Positions 51,544 through 60,445 of a stretch of 64,000 nt of DNA are shown piece by piece. A program made the translations under genes and the position numbers. Each line of letters begins with the position of its first letter. Within the stretch, counting starts at the first letter, position 1. Under the pieces are notes generated by a model that was given only the letters and a program-made list of their open reading frames with translations, did not search any database and had not been told where the DNA came from. The stretch is taken from the NCBI RefSeq assembly GCF_042664795.1, contig NZ_JBHTBN010000002.1:186001-250000 (forward strand). Reading direction: 5' to 3'. Origin of the DNA: Jejudonia soesokkakensis. Its GTDB lineage: Bacteria > Bacteroidota > Bacteroidia > Flavobacteriales > Flavobacteriaceae.

Positions 51544-51788
51544 CAACCGAAGCCATATACGCAAAATTGCTACCTATTGTAAAGACGTATCTTCCCGAAG
51601 ATGTAGTTGTAGAAGACATTAAACCTGAAAGTGACCTTACCGAAGATCTTAACATCAATTCAGTGAATTTGGTGGATATCGTATTGGATGTAGAAGATGC
51701 TTTTGATATCGAATTGGAAAATGATGATATTGAAACTCTCCGTACGGTTAATGATGCCATTGCCATTATTAAAACAAAAGTATCCTAA
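51540..51788 (+). CDS. Acyl carrier protein of the PKS cluster
   Basis: The frame opens at 51513, but the ATG at 51540 overlaps the ketosynthase stop and gives 82 residues, normal for ACP. The phosphopantetheine site is Ser41 in LNINSVNLVDIV, somewhat different from the housekeeping DSLD motif. The C-terminal acidic helix (DAFDIELENDDI) is typical. It presumably carries the acyl chain for the adjacent enzymes. Confidence 0.92.
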   Translation: MTTEAIYAKLLPIVKTYLPEDVVVEDIKPESDLTEDLNINSVNLVDIVLDVEDAFDIELENDDIETLRTVNDAIAIIKTKVS

Positions 51789-51791
51789 GTT

Positions 51792-53021
51792 GTGTTTCAC
51801 ACTGCTTTTCCTGAGATCCAACCACAAATTCTTGCTGTAAAAGTAACTGCCAATGGCGAACGTTTGGTACGTCAACACCATCCCTGGATTTTTTCTGAAA
51901 GTATTACTAAAATCAATAAGGACGGACATGCGGGAGATATCGCTATCATCTTCAGCCATTCAAAAAATAGACCTATAGGTGTTGGTTTGTACGATCCACA
52001 AAGTGACATTCGAATTAAGATGCTTCATTTTGGTAGCGGCGCAACCCTTAATGCTGAATTCTTTTCTGAAAAAATAACGCATGCCTACAAGCTTCGGTTA
52101 AAATTATTAGAAACTGAAACAAATAGTTACCGCCTGCTTTTTGGTGAGAACGATGGATTTCCAGGCTTTATAGTTGATGTCTATGCACAGGTGATGGTGG
52201 TAAAATTGTATTCTGAAATATGGTTGCCCTATTTTGAAACTATCCTGAAGGAATTACTAGCTACTACTAAAGCCGAAACAGTAGTATTACGTCTTAGCAG
52301 AAAGTTACAGGAATCAAAAAAAGTAAGCGCTCTACAATTACATGACGGACAAATACTCTTTGGTATTTTAAAGGATGAAAATGTATTATTTGTTGAACAC
52401 GGGATCAATTTTGCTGCTAATGTCATTCAGGGTCATAAAACTGGCTATTTTCTGGATCATCGTGAAAACAGAAGAAGAGTTGGTATACTATCAAGAAATA
52501 AAACTGTTTTAGATGTATTTAGCTATGCGGGTGGGTTTTCGGTGCATGCGTTAGCGAATGGAGCTACAGAAGTGACTAGTGTCGATATAAGCAAGCAAGC
52601 GTTGGAAGTAGCTTCAGAAAATGCGACATTAAATATTAACTCAGGGAAGCATCTTACACTTTGTGGTGATGCATTTGTTATTTTACAGGAATTGATTTCA
52701 GAAGGAAAACAATACGATGTGGTTGTTATTGATCCTCCCAGTTTTGCAAAAAACAAGAAAGAAATAAAAATAGCATTAAAAAAATATGCGCAACTTGCTA
52801 GGTTGGGGATTGACTTAACAAAAAAAAGAGGAAAGTTGATCCTTGCTTCTTGTAGTTCTAGAGTGGTTGCTGAAGATTTTTTTAAGATCAATAGCGAGGC
52901 ATTAAAAAGTCAGAAGCGACGATTTGAAGTTCAATTAAAAACCCAACATGATATTGACCATCCTGTTACGTTCCCTGAAGGAGCCTATCTTAAAACAGCT
53001 TATTATAAACTCCTAGACTAA
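51792..53021 (+). CDS. RlmI-like class I rRNA methyltransferase (PUA + Rossmann)
   Basis: A 409-residue protein with an N-terminal PUA domain (GERLVRQHHPWIFSESI) and a C-terminal methyltransferase: VLDVFSYAGGFSVHALANG is motif I, VVIDPPSFAKNKKE motif IV, and ASCSSRVVAEDFF a later conserved block. It most resembles RlmI, which makes m5C1962 in 23S rRNA. It begins at GTG 51792, three bases after the ACP stop, so it may be co-transcribed by chance. A hairpin follows. Confidence 0.9.
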   Translation: MFHTAFPEIQPQILAVKVTANGERLVRQHHPWIFSESITKINKDGHAGDIAIIFSHSKNRPIGVGLYDPQSDIRIKMLHFGSGATLNAEFFSEKITHAYKLRLKLLETETNSYRLLFGENDGFPGFIVDVYAQVMVVKLYSEIWLPYFETILKELLATTKAETVVLRLSRKLQESKKVSALQLHDGQILFGILKDENVLFVEHGINFAANVIQGHKTGYFLDHRENRRRVGILSRNKTVLDVFSYAGGFSVHALANGATEVTSVDISKQALEVASENATLNINSGKHLTLCGDAFVILQELISEGKQYDVVVIDPPSFAKNKKEIKIALKKYAQLARLGIDLTKKRGKLILASCSSRVVAEDFFKINSEALKSQKRRFEVQLKTQHDIDHPVTFPEGAYLKTAYYKLLD

Positions 53022-53023
53022 AA

Positions 53024-53046
53024 AAGCCGATGTAAAAAATCGGCTT
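53024..53046 (-). terminator. Bidirectional hairpin terminator between RlmI-like gene and the ArsC-like gene
   Basis: An 8-bp perfect stem AAGCCGAT / ATCGGCTT with a 7-base loop. The minus strand has a T-run after it, so it mainly serves the ArsC-like/HPF transcript. Confidence 0.75.
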
Positions 53047-53067
53047 CCAATTTCTAAAGTATATAGT

Positions 53068-53505
53068 TTATTTACCTTCAGGTTTAATCACAGGTTTTTC
53101 TGTATGCACTGTTTTTTCTAGCCCTGCAGAATCGACACCAAAAAAGGCGATAACATCTGTAGGATTTTGAATCTGCATCGTTTTGGTACCATTGATAGCG
53201 ATGGGATTGGACAATACTTCATTGTCATTCTGAAGAATTTTTAACCAGTCATCTGTGCTAAACTCGCTAGTATCATCTGCTTTAACCATTCGTTTGTCAA
53301 CCAAATCACCTACTTTCTTACCCAAAGCTTCTGCCAATTCTGCCCAAACCGTATCTGCAACTTTAGTTTCTGCAATATTAATTGCTAGCAGATTATTTCT
53401 AACAGGTGTTAAGTAGGAAAGCGTATGCTTTCCCAAGCGGGTATTACTACTATAAATTAAAGTATATTGTTTATCGTCTCTGGCAAGTACGCTCATTGGT
53501 TTCAT
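53068..53505 (-). CDS. ArsC-like (Spx/arsenate-reductase-fold) protein lacking the catalytic cysteine
   Basis: A 145-residue protein whose layout fits ArsC. The first strand and loop (LIYSSNTRLGKHTLSYL) lie where ArsC has NPxCSxS; then come NIAETKVADTVWAELAEALG and KVGDLVDKRMVKAD, and near the end LSNPIAINGTKTMQIQNP matches the ArsC C-terminal block. There is no cysteine anywhere in the protein, so arsenate reductase chemistry is impossible. Only three bases separate it from the HPF gene, so a role with ribosome hibernation or stress is possible. Confidence 0.7.
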   Translation of the reverse strand: MKPMSVLARDDKQYTLIYSSNTRLGKHTLSYLTPVRNNLLAINIAETKVADTVWAELAEALGKKVGDLVDKRMVKADDTSEFSTDDWLKILQNDNEVLSNPIAINGTKTMQIQNPTDVIAFFGVDSAGLEKTVHTEKPVIKPEGK

Positions 53506-53508
53506 CTA

Positions 53509-53811
53509 TTAGTACGTTTGCATTTTACTTTTTTTCTTCTGAAGCTGTCTTTCAACTTCACCAGCAGCCTCGGCTAATGCAGATTCTAAGGACCCATTAT
53601 TAGCTTCTGCGAATATAGTGCTCTTAGGAATGTTTATTCTAATTTCACAGATCATTCCTGTTTCTGGAGAACTTGTATTTTCTTTTTTAAAATATACATC
53701 TGAGTTCACAATAAAATCAAACTTATTTTCAAGTTTATTTAATTTTTCGGTTGCTAAAGCTTCTAATCTAGGGCTTGCAGAAATGTCTTTGTATTCGAAG
53801 TTAATATTCAT
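53509..53811 (-). CDS. HPF/RaiA family ribosome-associated protein
   Basis: A 100-residue short HPF-type protein: NINFEYKDISASPRLEALATEKLNKL at the N-terminus and basic QLQKKKSKM at the C-terminus, with ESALAEAAGEVERQL between. It binds the small ribosomal subunit and promotes hibernation in stationary phase. The ArsC-like gene follows three bases after its stop. Confidence 0.9.
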   Translation of the reverse strand: MNINFEYKDISASPRLEALATEKLNKLENKFDFIVNSDVYFKKENTSSPETGMICEIRINIPKSTIFAEANNGSLESALAEAAGEVERQLQKKKSKMQTY

Positions 53812-53889
53812 AATTATCGTATTTGGAATTGAATCTTAAATATACGCAGCTTAGCTTGGCTTACCAAAAATTTAATACATCTTTATGAC

Positions 53890-54846
53890 CTACACGATGG
53901 TTTCCTCTTTATCTGTCACTGGAATATAAATAGAAGCAAGAACTCCACCTGCCAAAGCGATAAAAATAACACTTAGCGAAAGCCATTCAGGGATTTCTAC
54001 GTGATGCGAAATAAGCATCTTAACACCAACAAAACTTAGAATAATTACTAAGCTATAATTAATGTATCTAAATTTCTTCAGCATTCTGGAAATTAAAAAA
54101 TACATGGAGCGTAACCCTAAAATAGCCAATATATTAGAAGTGAAAACTATAAAGGGATCTGCAGTAATTGCCAAGATGGCGGGAATACTATCTAATGCAA
54201 AAAGGATATCCGTAAGTTCGATAATCAATAATGCAAGAAATAATGGAGTCGCTGCACGAATTCCCATTCTACGTATAAAAAATTTGTCCCCTTCGATTTT
54301 ATGAGTGACAGGAAAAAGTTTCCGAAGCCATTTATATACTTTAGATTTTTTTGGATCGAAATCGGTATCGGAAGAAGTCAGCATTTTATAGGCTGTATAT
54401 AACAAGAAAACCCCAAAAACATAAATAATCCAATCAAACTTATTAATTAGGGTTACCCCAAATAAAATCATTAAAGCTCTAAAGATAATTGCCCCTAAAA
54501 TTCCCCAAAACAGAACTCTATGTTGGTACTTATCTGGAATATTAAAAGATGAAAAGATTACCGCTATGACAAAGACATTGTCAATACTTAAGGATAATTC
54601 AATTAAATATCCAGTAATGTATTTTAAAACAGCAGATTGTGCAGTAAGATTTGTAGGATTTTCTACTAACCCTTGGCTAAATAACCAATAAACTACACCT
54701 GAAAAACTAAGTGCTACACTCACCCAAACTGCTGTCCAGATGGATGCTTCTTTTGTCTTTATTACATGTGCTTTCTTATTAAATACCCCTAAGTCTAACG
54801 CCAAGAATAAAATGATAACCGCTATAAAAATTCCCCAGACCCACAT
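53890..54846 (-). CDS. TerC family membrane protein
   Basis: The frame extends upstream to 55107, but that would overlap the divergent nitroreductase. The ATG at 54846 (MWVWGIFIAVIILFL) matches the TerC N-terminus and gives 318 residues; 54876 (MLSSTFAQK) is an alternative. It has about nine membrane helices, LALDLGVFN early and the double TerC landmarks LIELSLSIDNVFV and ELTDILFALDSIPA, whose acidic residues bind metal. TerC proteins export Mn2+ or confer tellurium resistance. Confidence 0.9.
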   Translation of the reverse strand: MWVWGIFIAVIILFLALDLGVFNKKAHVIKTKEASIWTAVWVSVALSFSGVVYWLFSQGLVENPTNLTAQSAVLKYITGYLIELSLSIDNVFVIAVIFSSFNIPDKYQHRVLFWGILGAIIFRALMILFGVTLINKFDWIIYVFGVFLLYTAYKMLTSSDTDFDPKKSKVYKWLRKLFPVTHKIEGDKFFIRRMGIRAATPLFLALLIIELTDILFALDSIPAILAITADPFIVFTSNILAILGLRSMYFLISRMLKKFRYINYSLVIILSFVGVKMLISHHVEIPEWLSLSVIFIALAGGVLASIYIPVTDKEETIV

Positions 54847-54984
54847 AGTTTTTTGAGCAAATGTACTCGACAGCATACAAATTATTCTAAGTAAAAAGTT
54901 AAATCCTTCAAATTCCGTTAATTCTTTTATAAAGATTATTAAACAGAATGGTTTTGACCGTACCTTTAAGAAAAAGCTATAATT

Positions 54985-55584
54985 ATGATTACTGAAAAAA
55001 TAAAAAAACAGACTCCAACCGAATATGAAATTCATCCTCTTGTAAAAGAGCGCTGGAGCCCGAGAGCATTCTCTTCTAAGATAATAACCGATACAGACAT
55101 CCATCAATTATTGGAAGCTGGAAGATGGGCCCCAAGCTCAAATAATCTTCAGCCATGGCGAATTATTTGGGGATTGGAAGGAACAGAAACATATAATAGA
55201 ATATTTGATTGTCTCGTAGAATTTAATCAAGGCTGGGCAAAAGGTGCTCCTGCGTTAATGCTCGGTGCGATTAAAAAAGATATGAAAGATGGAAAAGAGA
55301 ATTTCCATGCCTTACACGATTTAGGATTATTTATGGGTAATGTGTTGACACAAGCACAATCCATGAATATTGCTCTCCATCAAATGGCGGGAATTGATTA
55401 CGAAAAAGCAGCGAAAGAGTTTGGGTTTCCAGATAATTACCATGTTGCGACTGCTACTGCTATAGGATACTATGGCGGAAATCCCGCGAGTCTCCCTTCA
55501 GATCTGCAAGAACAAGAAACAAAAGAAAAAAGAGAACGCAAATCTCAAAACGAATTTGCTTTTAATGGAAACTTTAAAAAATAA
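54985..55584 (+). CDS. Nitroreductase family protein
   Basis: A 199-residue FMN enzyme: RWSPRAFSSKIITD near the start is the FMN-phosphate-binding Arg block, GRWAPSSNNLQPWRIIW is the family's main motif, and a later DLGLFMGNVLTQAQSMN follows. It reduces nitro or quinone-like compounds with NAD(P)H. A small hydrophilic gene follows within five bases and an old-yellow-enzyme gene follows that, which suggests a joint role against electrophiles. Confidence 0.92.
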   Translation: MITEKIKKQTPTEYEIHPLVKERWSPRAFSSKIITDTDIHQLLEAGRWAPSSNNLQPWRIIWGLEGTETYNRIFDCLVEFNQGWAKGAPALMLGAIKKDMKDGKENFHALHDLGLFMGNVLTQAQSMNIALHQMAGIDYEKAAKEFGFPDNYHVATATAIGYYGGNPASLPSDLQEQETKEKRERKSQNEFAFNGNFKK

Positions 55585-55588
55585 AATC

Positions 55589-55831
55589 ATGAGCACAGAA
55601 CAAAACAAAAAAGACCATGCCGATTTTCAATCGGATTACAATCAGTCTAAAAATTTTACAAAAACAGCAAAAGCTGAAGACCTTAAGCCTACAGGCAAAG
55701 GAAAAGTTAAATTATCTTCAGATGCTTCTTTAAATGAAAGTGACAAAAAGAAGATTTCAGATGCCATGGATAAAATGCGTCGCGGATTGGAAAACACAGA
55801 CGAAAGAATTTCACAAAAAGAAGAAGAGTAA
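55589..55831 (+). CDS. Small hydrophilic protein, 80 aa
   Basis: The ATG at 55589 is five bases after the nitroreductase stop. The 80-residue product is highly charged and lacks hydrophobic segments: Lys/Asp/Glu-rich, with KKKISDAMDKMRRGLENTD near the end. It is likely unstructured or helical. The longer upstream frame overlaps the nitroreductase in another frame and is not preferred. I do not recognise the family. Its place between two redox enzymes suggests co-transcription with them. Confidence 0.65.
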   Translation: MSTEQNKKDHADFQSDYNQSKNFTKTAKAEDLKPTGKGKVKLSSDASLNESDKKKISDAMDKMRRGLENTDERISQKEEE

Positions 55832-55849
55832 ACCAACAATTTAAAAACT

Positions 55850-56968
55850 ATGAAAGAGCAACCATTATTACAACCCTTACAATTAGGAGAACTTGAATTA
55901 CCTAACCGTGTCGTCATGGCACCAATGACCAGAAGTAGAGCAAAAAATAAAGATTCAGCCCCTACCGAAGATCTTCACGTACCCTACTATACGCAAAGAG
56001 CAACGGCCGGACTTATTATTACAGAAGGTTCACAAGTTTCAAAAAGAGCCGTTGGATATGTATATACTGCAGGAATCCATTCAAAAGCACAGATAGAAGG
56101 CTGGAAAAAAGTGACAAAATCGGTGCATGATGCCGGAGGTAGAATTTTTATTCAGTTATGGCACGTAGGTCGAATTTCACATCCCGATTTCCACGATGGG
56201 GAATTGCCTTGGGCACCTTCAGCAATTAATCCTGAAGAAAAAGTATTTACCCCAGACGGTCAAAAAGAGACTGTGACTCCAAAAGAAATGACTCAAGAGG
56301 ATATCGAAATTACTAAACAGGAGTTTGTCCAGGCGACCAAGAATGCGGTCGAAGCGGGGTTTGATGGTGTTGAGATTCATTCTTCTAATGGCTATTTATT
56401 TCACCAATTCTTTAGTTCTTTCAGCAATAAAAGAAAAGATTCGTATGGTGGAAGCGAAGAAAACAGAGCACGTTTCTTTTTTGAAACACTTGATGCTATG
56501 AAAGAAGTTATCCCAGAACATAAGATTGGTGCAAGATTTAATCCTTCCCTTCATGGTACCTTCGGAATGGAAGTAGTAAAGGATACCATCCCAACATTCG
56601 ACTATATAATTAAAAAATTAAGTGACGACTATAATCTAGCGTATATACATTTATCTGAACCCTTTACAGATGTAAGTAACGTCCCGTATGCAGTTTGCGA
56701 CATTGCAAAGCGATACCGACCTATGTGCAAAGGAAATCTTATGATCAACACTGGTTTTACTCAATCTACAGGTAATAAAGTAATTCGCGACGGTGATGCC
56801 GATTTGGTAGCGTTTGCAAAATTATATGTTTCCAATCCAGATCTTGTAGGTCGTTTTAGAGAAGAAGCAGACACGAGTGGGTGGGATAAAGATACTTTCT
56901 ATACCCAAGGTAAAGAAGGCTATATCGATTATGAAGCCGAAACACGGGATTTAATTCCTTCGGAATAA
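55850..56968 (+). CDS. Old yellow enzyme family alkene reductase
   Basis: A 372-residue FMN protein: RVVMAPMTRSRA (FMN loop), FIQLWHVGRISHP with the active-site region, the substrate-anchoring HSSNGYLFHQFFS and NKRKDSYGGSEENRARF. This is the NemA-like class that reduces activated alkenes such as quinones, enones and nitro esters. It probably works with the neighbouring nitroreductase and aldehyde dehydrogenase. Confidence 0.95.
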   Translation: MKEQPLLQPLQLGELELPNRVVMAPMTRSRAKNKDSAPTEDLHVPYYTQRATAGLIITEGSQVSKRAVGYVYTAGIHSKAQIEGWKKVTKSVHDAGGRIFIQLWHVGRISHPDFHDGELPWAPSAINPEEKVFTPDGQKETVTPKEMTQEDIEITKQEFVQATKNAVEAGFDGVEIHSSNGYLFHQFFSSFSNKRKDSYGGSEENRARFFFETLDAMKEVIPEHKIGARFNPSLHGTFGMEVVKDTIPTFDYIIKKLSDDYNLAYIHLSEPFTDVSNVPYAVCDIAKRYRPMCKGNLMINTGFTQSTGNKVIRDGDADLVAFAKLYVSNPDLVGRFREEADTSGWDKDTFYTQGKEGYIDYEAETRDLIPSE

Positions 56969-57009
56969 TTAAAACTAATTTAAAAATCATCCGCATAGCG
57001 GACAAACAT

Positions 57010-58407
57010 ATGAAAAATAGAACAATAATGGGCGGATTTAGAACCATCAATCCAGCTACCGAAAAAGTAATTAAAGAATATACATATATGACAGATGACG
57101 AGGCTTCTGAAGCTATCGAAAAATGTCATAAAGCGTTTATAAAATGGAAAACAAAATCGCTTACTCAACGTGGAAAAGTGATTAAGGCCATTGGGGAAAA
57201 ATTAATGGAACGCCGCGAAGAGTTTGCAAAACTGATGACTCAGGAAATGGGAAAAGTGATCAAACACGGCTTTCAAGAAGTCAAATTGTGCGCTGGCTTA
57301 TGTGAGTATACCGCAGAACAAGGTGCTAAAGAGTTAGAGGATGAAGAACGTGAGTTGCCAGAAGGAGGGAAGGGTATCATTACCTATGCTCCAATAGGGG
57401 TAGTCTATGGAATCCAACCCTGGAATTTTCCCTGTTACCAAGCAATTCGATATGCGATTGCTAATTTAATGGCAGGTAATGGAGTGTTATTAAAACATGC
57501 CGAAAATTGTACGGGTTCTGGTCTATTTCTGAAAGAGGTATTTGAAGAAGCAGGATTGCCCAAAGATTTGTTTACAGTGTTAATCATCGACCACGAACAA
57601 TCGAATACTGTCATAGAAAATGAATTCGTGAGAGGCGTAACCCTAACAGGAAGTGCTGAAGCCGGTAAAGTAGTCGCTCAAAAAGCAGCGAGTGTTTTAA
57701 AGAAAACGGTTCTCGAATTAGGAAGTAACGATGCTTATTTAGTCTTAGATGATGCAGATATAGCGTTAGCTGCAGAAACCTGTGTGCAGGGTCGAATTTA
57801 CAATAATGGTGAAACCTGTGTGGCTGCAAAACGTTTTGTGGTGGTGGAAAGTGTGTACGATAAATTTAAAAAGGCTTTTGTGAAGGGAATGAAAGGTGTT
57901 GAAACAGGAGATCCAACAAAAAGAGAAACTGGATTAGGACCCATGGCAAGAGAAGACTTGCGTGAAAAGTTACACAATCAAGTTGAGAAAAGTGTAGAAA
58001 ATGGAGCTGAAATTTTAACAGGAGGGAAACTACCTAAAGGAAAAGGATTTTTCTACCCAGCCACTGTCTTAGCTAATGTAAAACCTGGTCAGCCAGCTTA
58101 CGATGAAGAATTGTTTGGACCAGTAGCTTCACTAATTAAAGCAAAAGATAATACCGATGCCATGCGCATAGCCAATGATAGCCGATTTGGATTGGGTGGC
58201 GGGATTTTCAGTAAAAATGAAAAGAAAGCGATAGAATTGGCACAGCAGCACTTTGATACTGGAATGGTCTTTATCAATAGCTTTGGACTTGCACAGCCTA
58301 ATATGCCCTTTGGAGGCGTTAAAGATAGTGGCTACGGAAGAGAACATGGAGGTTTTGGTATTAAGGAATTTGTTAATGTAAAAGCAGTCATGTCATTAAA
58401 TTCATAA
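57010..58407 (+). CDS. NAD(P)-dependent aldehyde dehydrogenase (succinate-semialdehyde type)
   Basis: A 465-residue ALDH. The substrate/cofactor signature is IQPWNFPCYQAIRYA, the general base Glu is in VLELGSNDA, and the catalytic Cys is in NNGETCVAAKR. PFGGVKDSGYGREHG closes the family pattern. The ATG at 57028 (MGGFRTINPATEK) is an equally good start. The closest match is succinate-semialdehyde dehydrogenase, but the true aldehyde may differ. The Lacal_2735-type gene starts three bases after its stop. Confidence 0.9.
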   Translation: MKNRTIMGGFRTINPATEKVIKEYTYMTDDEASEAIEKCHKAFIKWKTKSLTQRGKVIKAIGEKLMERREEFAKLMTQEMGKVIKHGFQEVKLCAGLCEYTAEQGAKELEDEERELPEGGKGIITYAPIGVVYGIQPWNFPCYQAIRYAIANLMAGNGVLLKHAENCTGSGLFLKEVFEEAGLPKDLFTVLIIDHEQSNTVIENEFVRGVTLTGSAEAGKVVAQKAASVLKKTVLELGSNDAYLVLDDADIALAAETCVQGRIYNNGETCVAAKRFVVVESVYDKFKKAFVKGMKGVETGDPTKRETGLGPMAREDLREKLHNQVEKSVENGAEILTGGKLPKGKGFFYPATVLANVKPGQPAYDEELFGPVASLIKAKDNTDAMRIANDSRFGLGGGIFSKNEKKAIELAQQHFDTGMVFINSFGLAQPNMPFGGVKDSGYGREHGGFGIKEFVNVKAVMSLNS

Positions 58408-58410
58408 GTT

Positions 58411-58572
58411 ATGTTTGGACTATTTAAAAAGAAAACAGAAAAGGAAAAACTTCAGGAACAATATGAGGCATTGATGAAAGAGTCTTTCAAATTATCCTCT
58501 GTTAATCGATCCAAAAGCGATGCGAAATTAGCGGAAGCAGATAATATTATGAAAAAAATAGAGCAGCTTTAA
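58411..58572 (+). CDS. Lacal_2735 family small protein, 53 aa
   Basis: A 53-residue protein starting MFGLFKKKTEKEKLQEQYEA and containing SVNRSKSDAKLAEADNIMKK. I recognise it as the small flavobacterial family named Lacal_2735. It is helical and charged with an amphipathic start that may touch membranes. It is directly downstream of the aldehyde dehydrogenase, so it is probably co-transcribed. The function is unknown. Confidence 0.88.
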   Translation: MFGLFKKKTEKEKLQEQYEALMKESFKLSSVNRSKSDAKLAEADNIMKKIEQL

Positions 58573-58639
58573 AACAGTGACACCTGTTGGTTACTATATT
58601 GGAATGAATTTTGGTAATTCATTTTACAAAAATGGAATC

Positions 58640-59143
58640 ATGAAAAATTTATTGACACTTCTAATACTCGTGTTATCATTGGTAAGTTGCACGAGTATTT
58701 CTACTACAACAACTGAAACTACCCTAGAGAGTTTTGAAGACTTGCAGCAATTTGTTCAAACTAAAAACTTTGAATTTGAAGCAGACTGGGCGTTACCTTT
58801 AGGTGGTAATCGTATAAATTTAATAAGCAACCCCAATTACTTAAGACTTAGAGGTGACAGCATAAGTACCTATCTACCGTACTTCGGTGTAAGAAGAAGT
58901 GGTTTTTCAAATACGTCGAATACTGGAATTCAAATCGAAGGTGTATATACAGATCTTAAGATAAAAGATGAGCCCAGCAAAAATAAAATTGAGCTTAATT
59001 TTGATGTTAAAGATGAAAGCGAATTCTATTCTGTTCACATGATAATTTATGGAAATGGTAGAACTTCTGTTTCTTTTAATAGTATCCATCGGGATTATAT
59101 TCAGTATGAAGGTAATATTGAAAGATATCTAGACAATAAATAA
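58640..59143 (+). CDS. DUF4251 lipoprotein
   Basis: The frame opens at 58577, but the ATG at 58640 (MKNLLTLLILVLSLVSCTS) begins a lipoprotein signal peptide and gives 167 residues; the lipobox cysteine is Cys17. The mature protein has FEADWALPLGGNRINL and YLPYFGVRRSGF, then VYTDLKIKDEPSKN, the DUF4251 pattern found in Bacteroidota. The function is unknown. It is convergent with the MFS gene. Confidence 0.8.
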   Translation: MKNLLTLLILVLSLVSCTSISTTTTETTLESFEDLQQFVQTKNFEFEADWALPLGGNRINLISNPNYLRLRGDSISTYLPYFGVRRSGFSNTSNTGIQIEGVYTDLKIKDEPSKNKIELNFDVKDESEFYSVHMIIYGNGRTSVSFNSIHRDYIQYEGNIERYLDNK

Positions 59144-59194
59144 TCTAAAGAGCCTTTCTTATTAAAATTAGTCATACAGCCTAGGCTAGTTGTT

Positions 59195-60397
59195 TTATGC
59201 TGAAACTTCAGATTTTCTAATATATATAAGTATAAATAGTGAGATCCCTGCGCACACCGAAAAACCAATAAATAGCGGCAAGGTGCTTTTTTCAACAAAT
59301 CTTCCAATTAAGGTACTAATAGGAACTGCCATTAATGTAGATACCAAGCCCGTGATCGCAGCTGCAATTCCAGCAATATGTCCTACAGGTTGCATTGCCA
59401 GAGCACGTAAGTTTCCGAAGAGAAAACCAATACAGAAAAACTGAAGCGCAAAAAATCCTAATAAAATTTCTACGGGCGGATGAGGAGTATTGTGAAATAA
59501 TACAAGATAGACCAGCGAAACTAAAAAGAATCCAATAAGGGCAATAGTAACCATTTTTTTCATTCCGAATCGAACCACCAAACTTCCATTGAGAAATATA
59601 GCGATCCCAATAGCAATCGCTAAGCCCGCGAATATAAAAGGGAATTCTTCTTCAAGATTATACATGTTCTCAAAGATTTGCTGGGAAGCACTCAGATACA
59701 CTAAAAATGAACCTACTACAAATCCGGAGATTACCGTATAGCCAACAGTTTCTTTATAGCGAACTGTTTCACGAAAGCCATGTAAAATTCGGTTGATTGA
59801 AAATGGAATTTTATTTGCTTCGGAAAGAGTTTCCCGCTGTCGCAACCAAAACCAGGCTGCAACCGCCAAACTAATTACGATTTGCACATAAAAAATACCT
59901 TCCCAATTGTAGGCATCCAGAATAAACTTTCCCATAGCAGGTGCTACGATAGGAATAAGGAGAAATACTACGGTAACAAAGGATATGATACGTGCCATAT
60001 AATCGCCTTCATAGAGGTCCCGAATAATCGCAATGCAAATAGTACGTGGCGCAGAAAGTCCGATACCTTGTAATATGCGCCCTGCAATCATTACTTCTAA
60101 GCTTTCAGCAGAAATACATATAAAACTGGCGATTATAAACACAACAAAACCAATATACACAGAAGGCTTCCTTCCGGTAGCGTCAGAAAGGGGTCCAAAC
60201 AGTAATGGGCCAATACCTAACCCTAAAAAGATCATGGTGATAAGTAACTGATTGTCGGCTGGAGTCGCTGTTTGAATGTGTAAGCCTATTACATCCAAAG
60301 CAGGTAATAATGCGTCGATAGAAAGCGCTGTAACTGACATTAATGCTGCCATAAGCGCAATGAACTCTAACTGTGATGTGCTATTATTTATTTTCAC
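59195..60397 (-). CDS. Bcr/CflA family MFS multidrug exporter
   Basis: A 12-helix MFS transporter. It has the Bcr/CflA motif A (GPLSDATGRKPSVYIG), an early ALSIDALLPALDVIG, and the motif C-like GIGLSAPRTICIAIIRDLYEG. The GTG at 60397 gives 400 residues and sits right after a TACTTTTG -7 box; a longer frame to 60433 also exists. These pumps expel bicyclomycin, chloramphenicol and similar compounds. The substrate here is unknown. Confidence 0.9.
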   Translation of the reverse strand: MKINNSTSQLEFIALMAALMSVTALSIDALLPALDVIGLHIQTATPADNQLLITMIFLGLGIGPLLFGPLSDATGRKPSVYIGFVVFIIASFICISAESLEVMIAGRILQGIGLSAPRTICIAIIRDLYEGDYMARIISFVTVVFLLIPIVAPAMGKFILDAYNWEGIFYVQIVISLAVAAWFWLRQRETLSEANKIPFSINRILHGFRETVRYKETVGYTVISGFVVGSFLVYLSASQQIFENMYNLEEEFPFIFAGLAIAIGIAIFLNGSLVVRFGMKKMVTIALIGFFLVSLVYLVLFHNTPHPPVEILLGFFALQFFCIGFLFGNLRALAMQPVGHIAGIAAAITGLVSTLMAVPISTLIGRFVEKSTLPLFIGFSVCAGISLFILIYIRKSEVSA

Positions 60398-60401
60398 GAG
60401 G

Positions 60402-60409
60402 CAAAAGTA
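60402..60409 (-). promoter_or_regulatory. -7 box (TACTTTTG, minus strand) for the MFS gene
   Basis: An exact TAnnTTTG match ending four bases before the GTG at 60397, so the transcript would start at about the start codon (leaderless). It also supports the GTG over the upstream start. Confidence 0.5.
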
Positions 60410-60445
60410 CTTCTTTAAAAAGCGTAGAAGCAATAAAAGTGTCTT

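Noticed and set aside
54877..55107. Upstream extension of the TerC frame to 55107
   Set aside because: It would overlap the divergent nitroreductase and adds a non-TerC-like segment; the ATG at 54846 fits the family.
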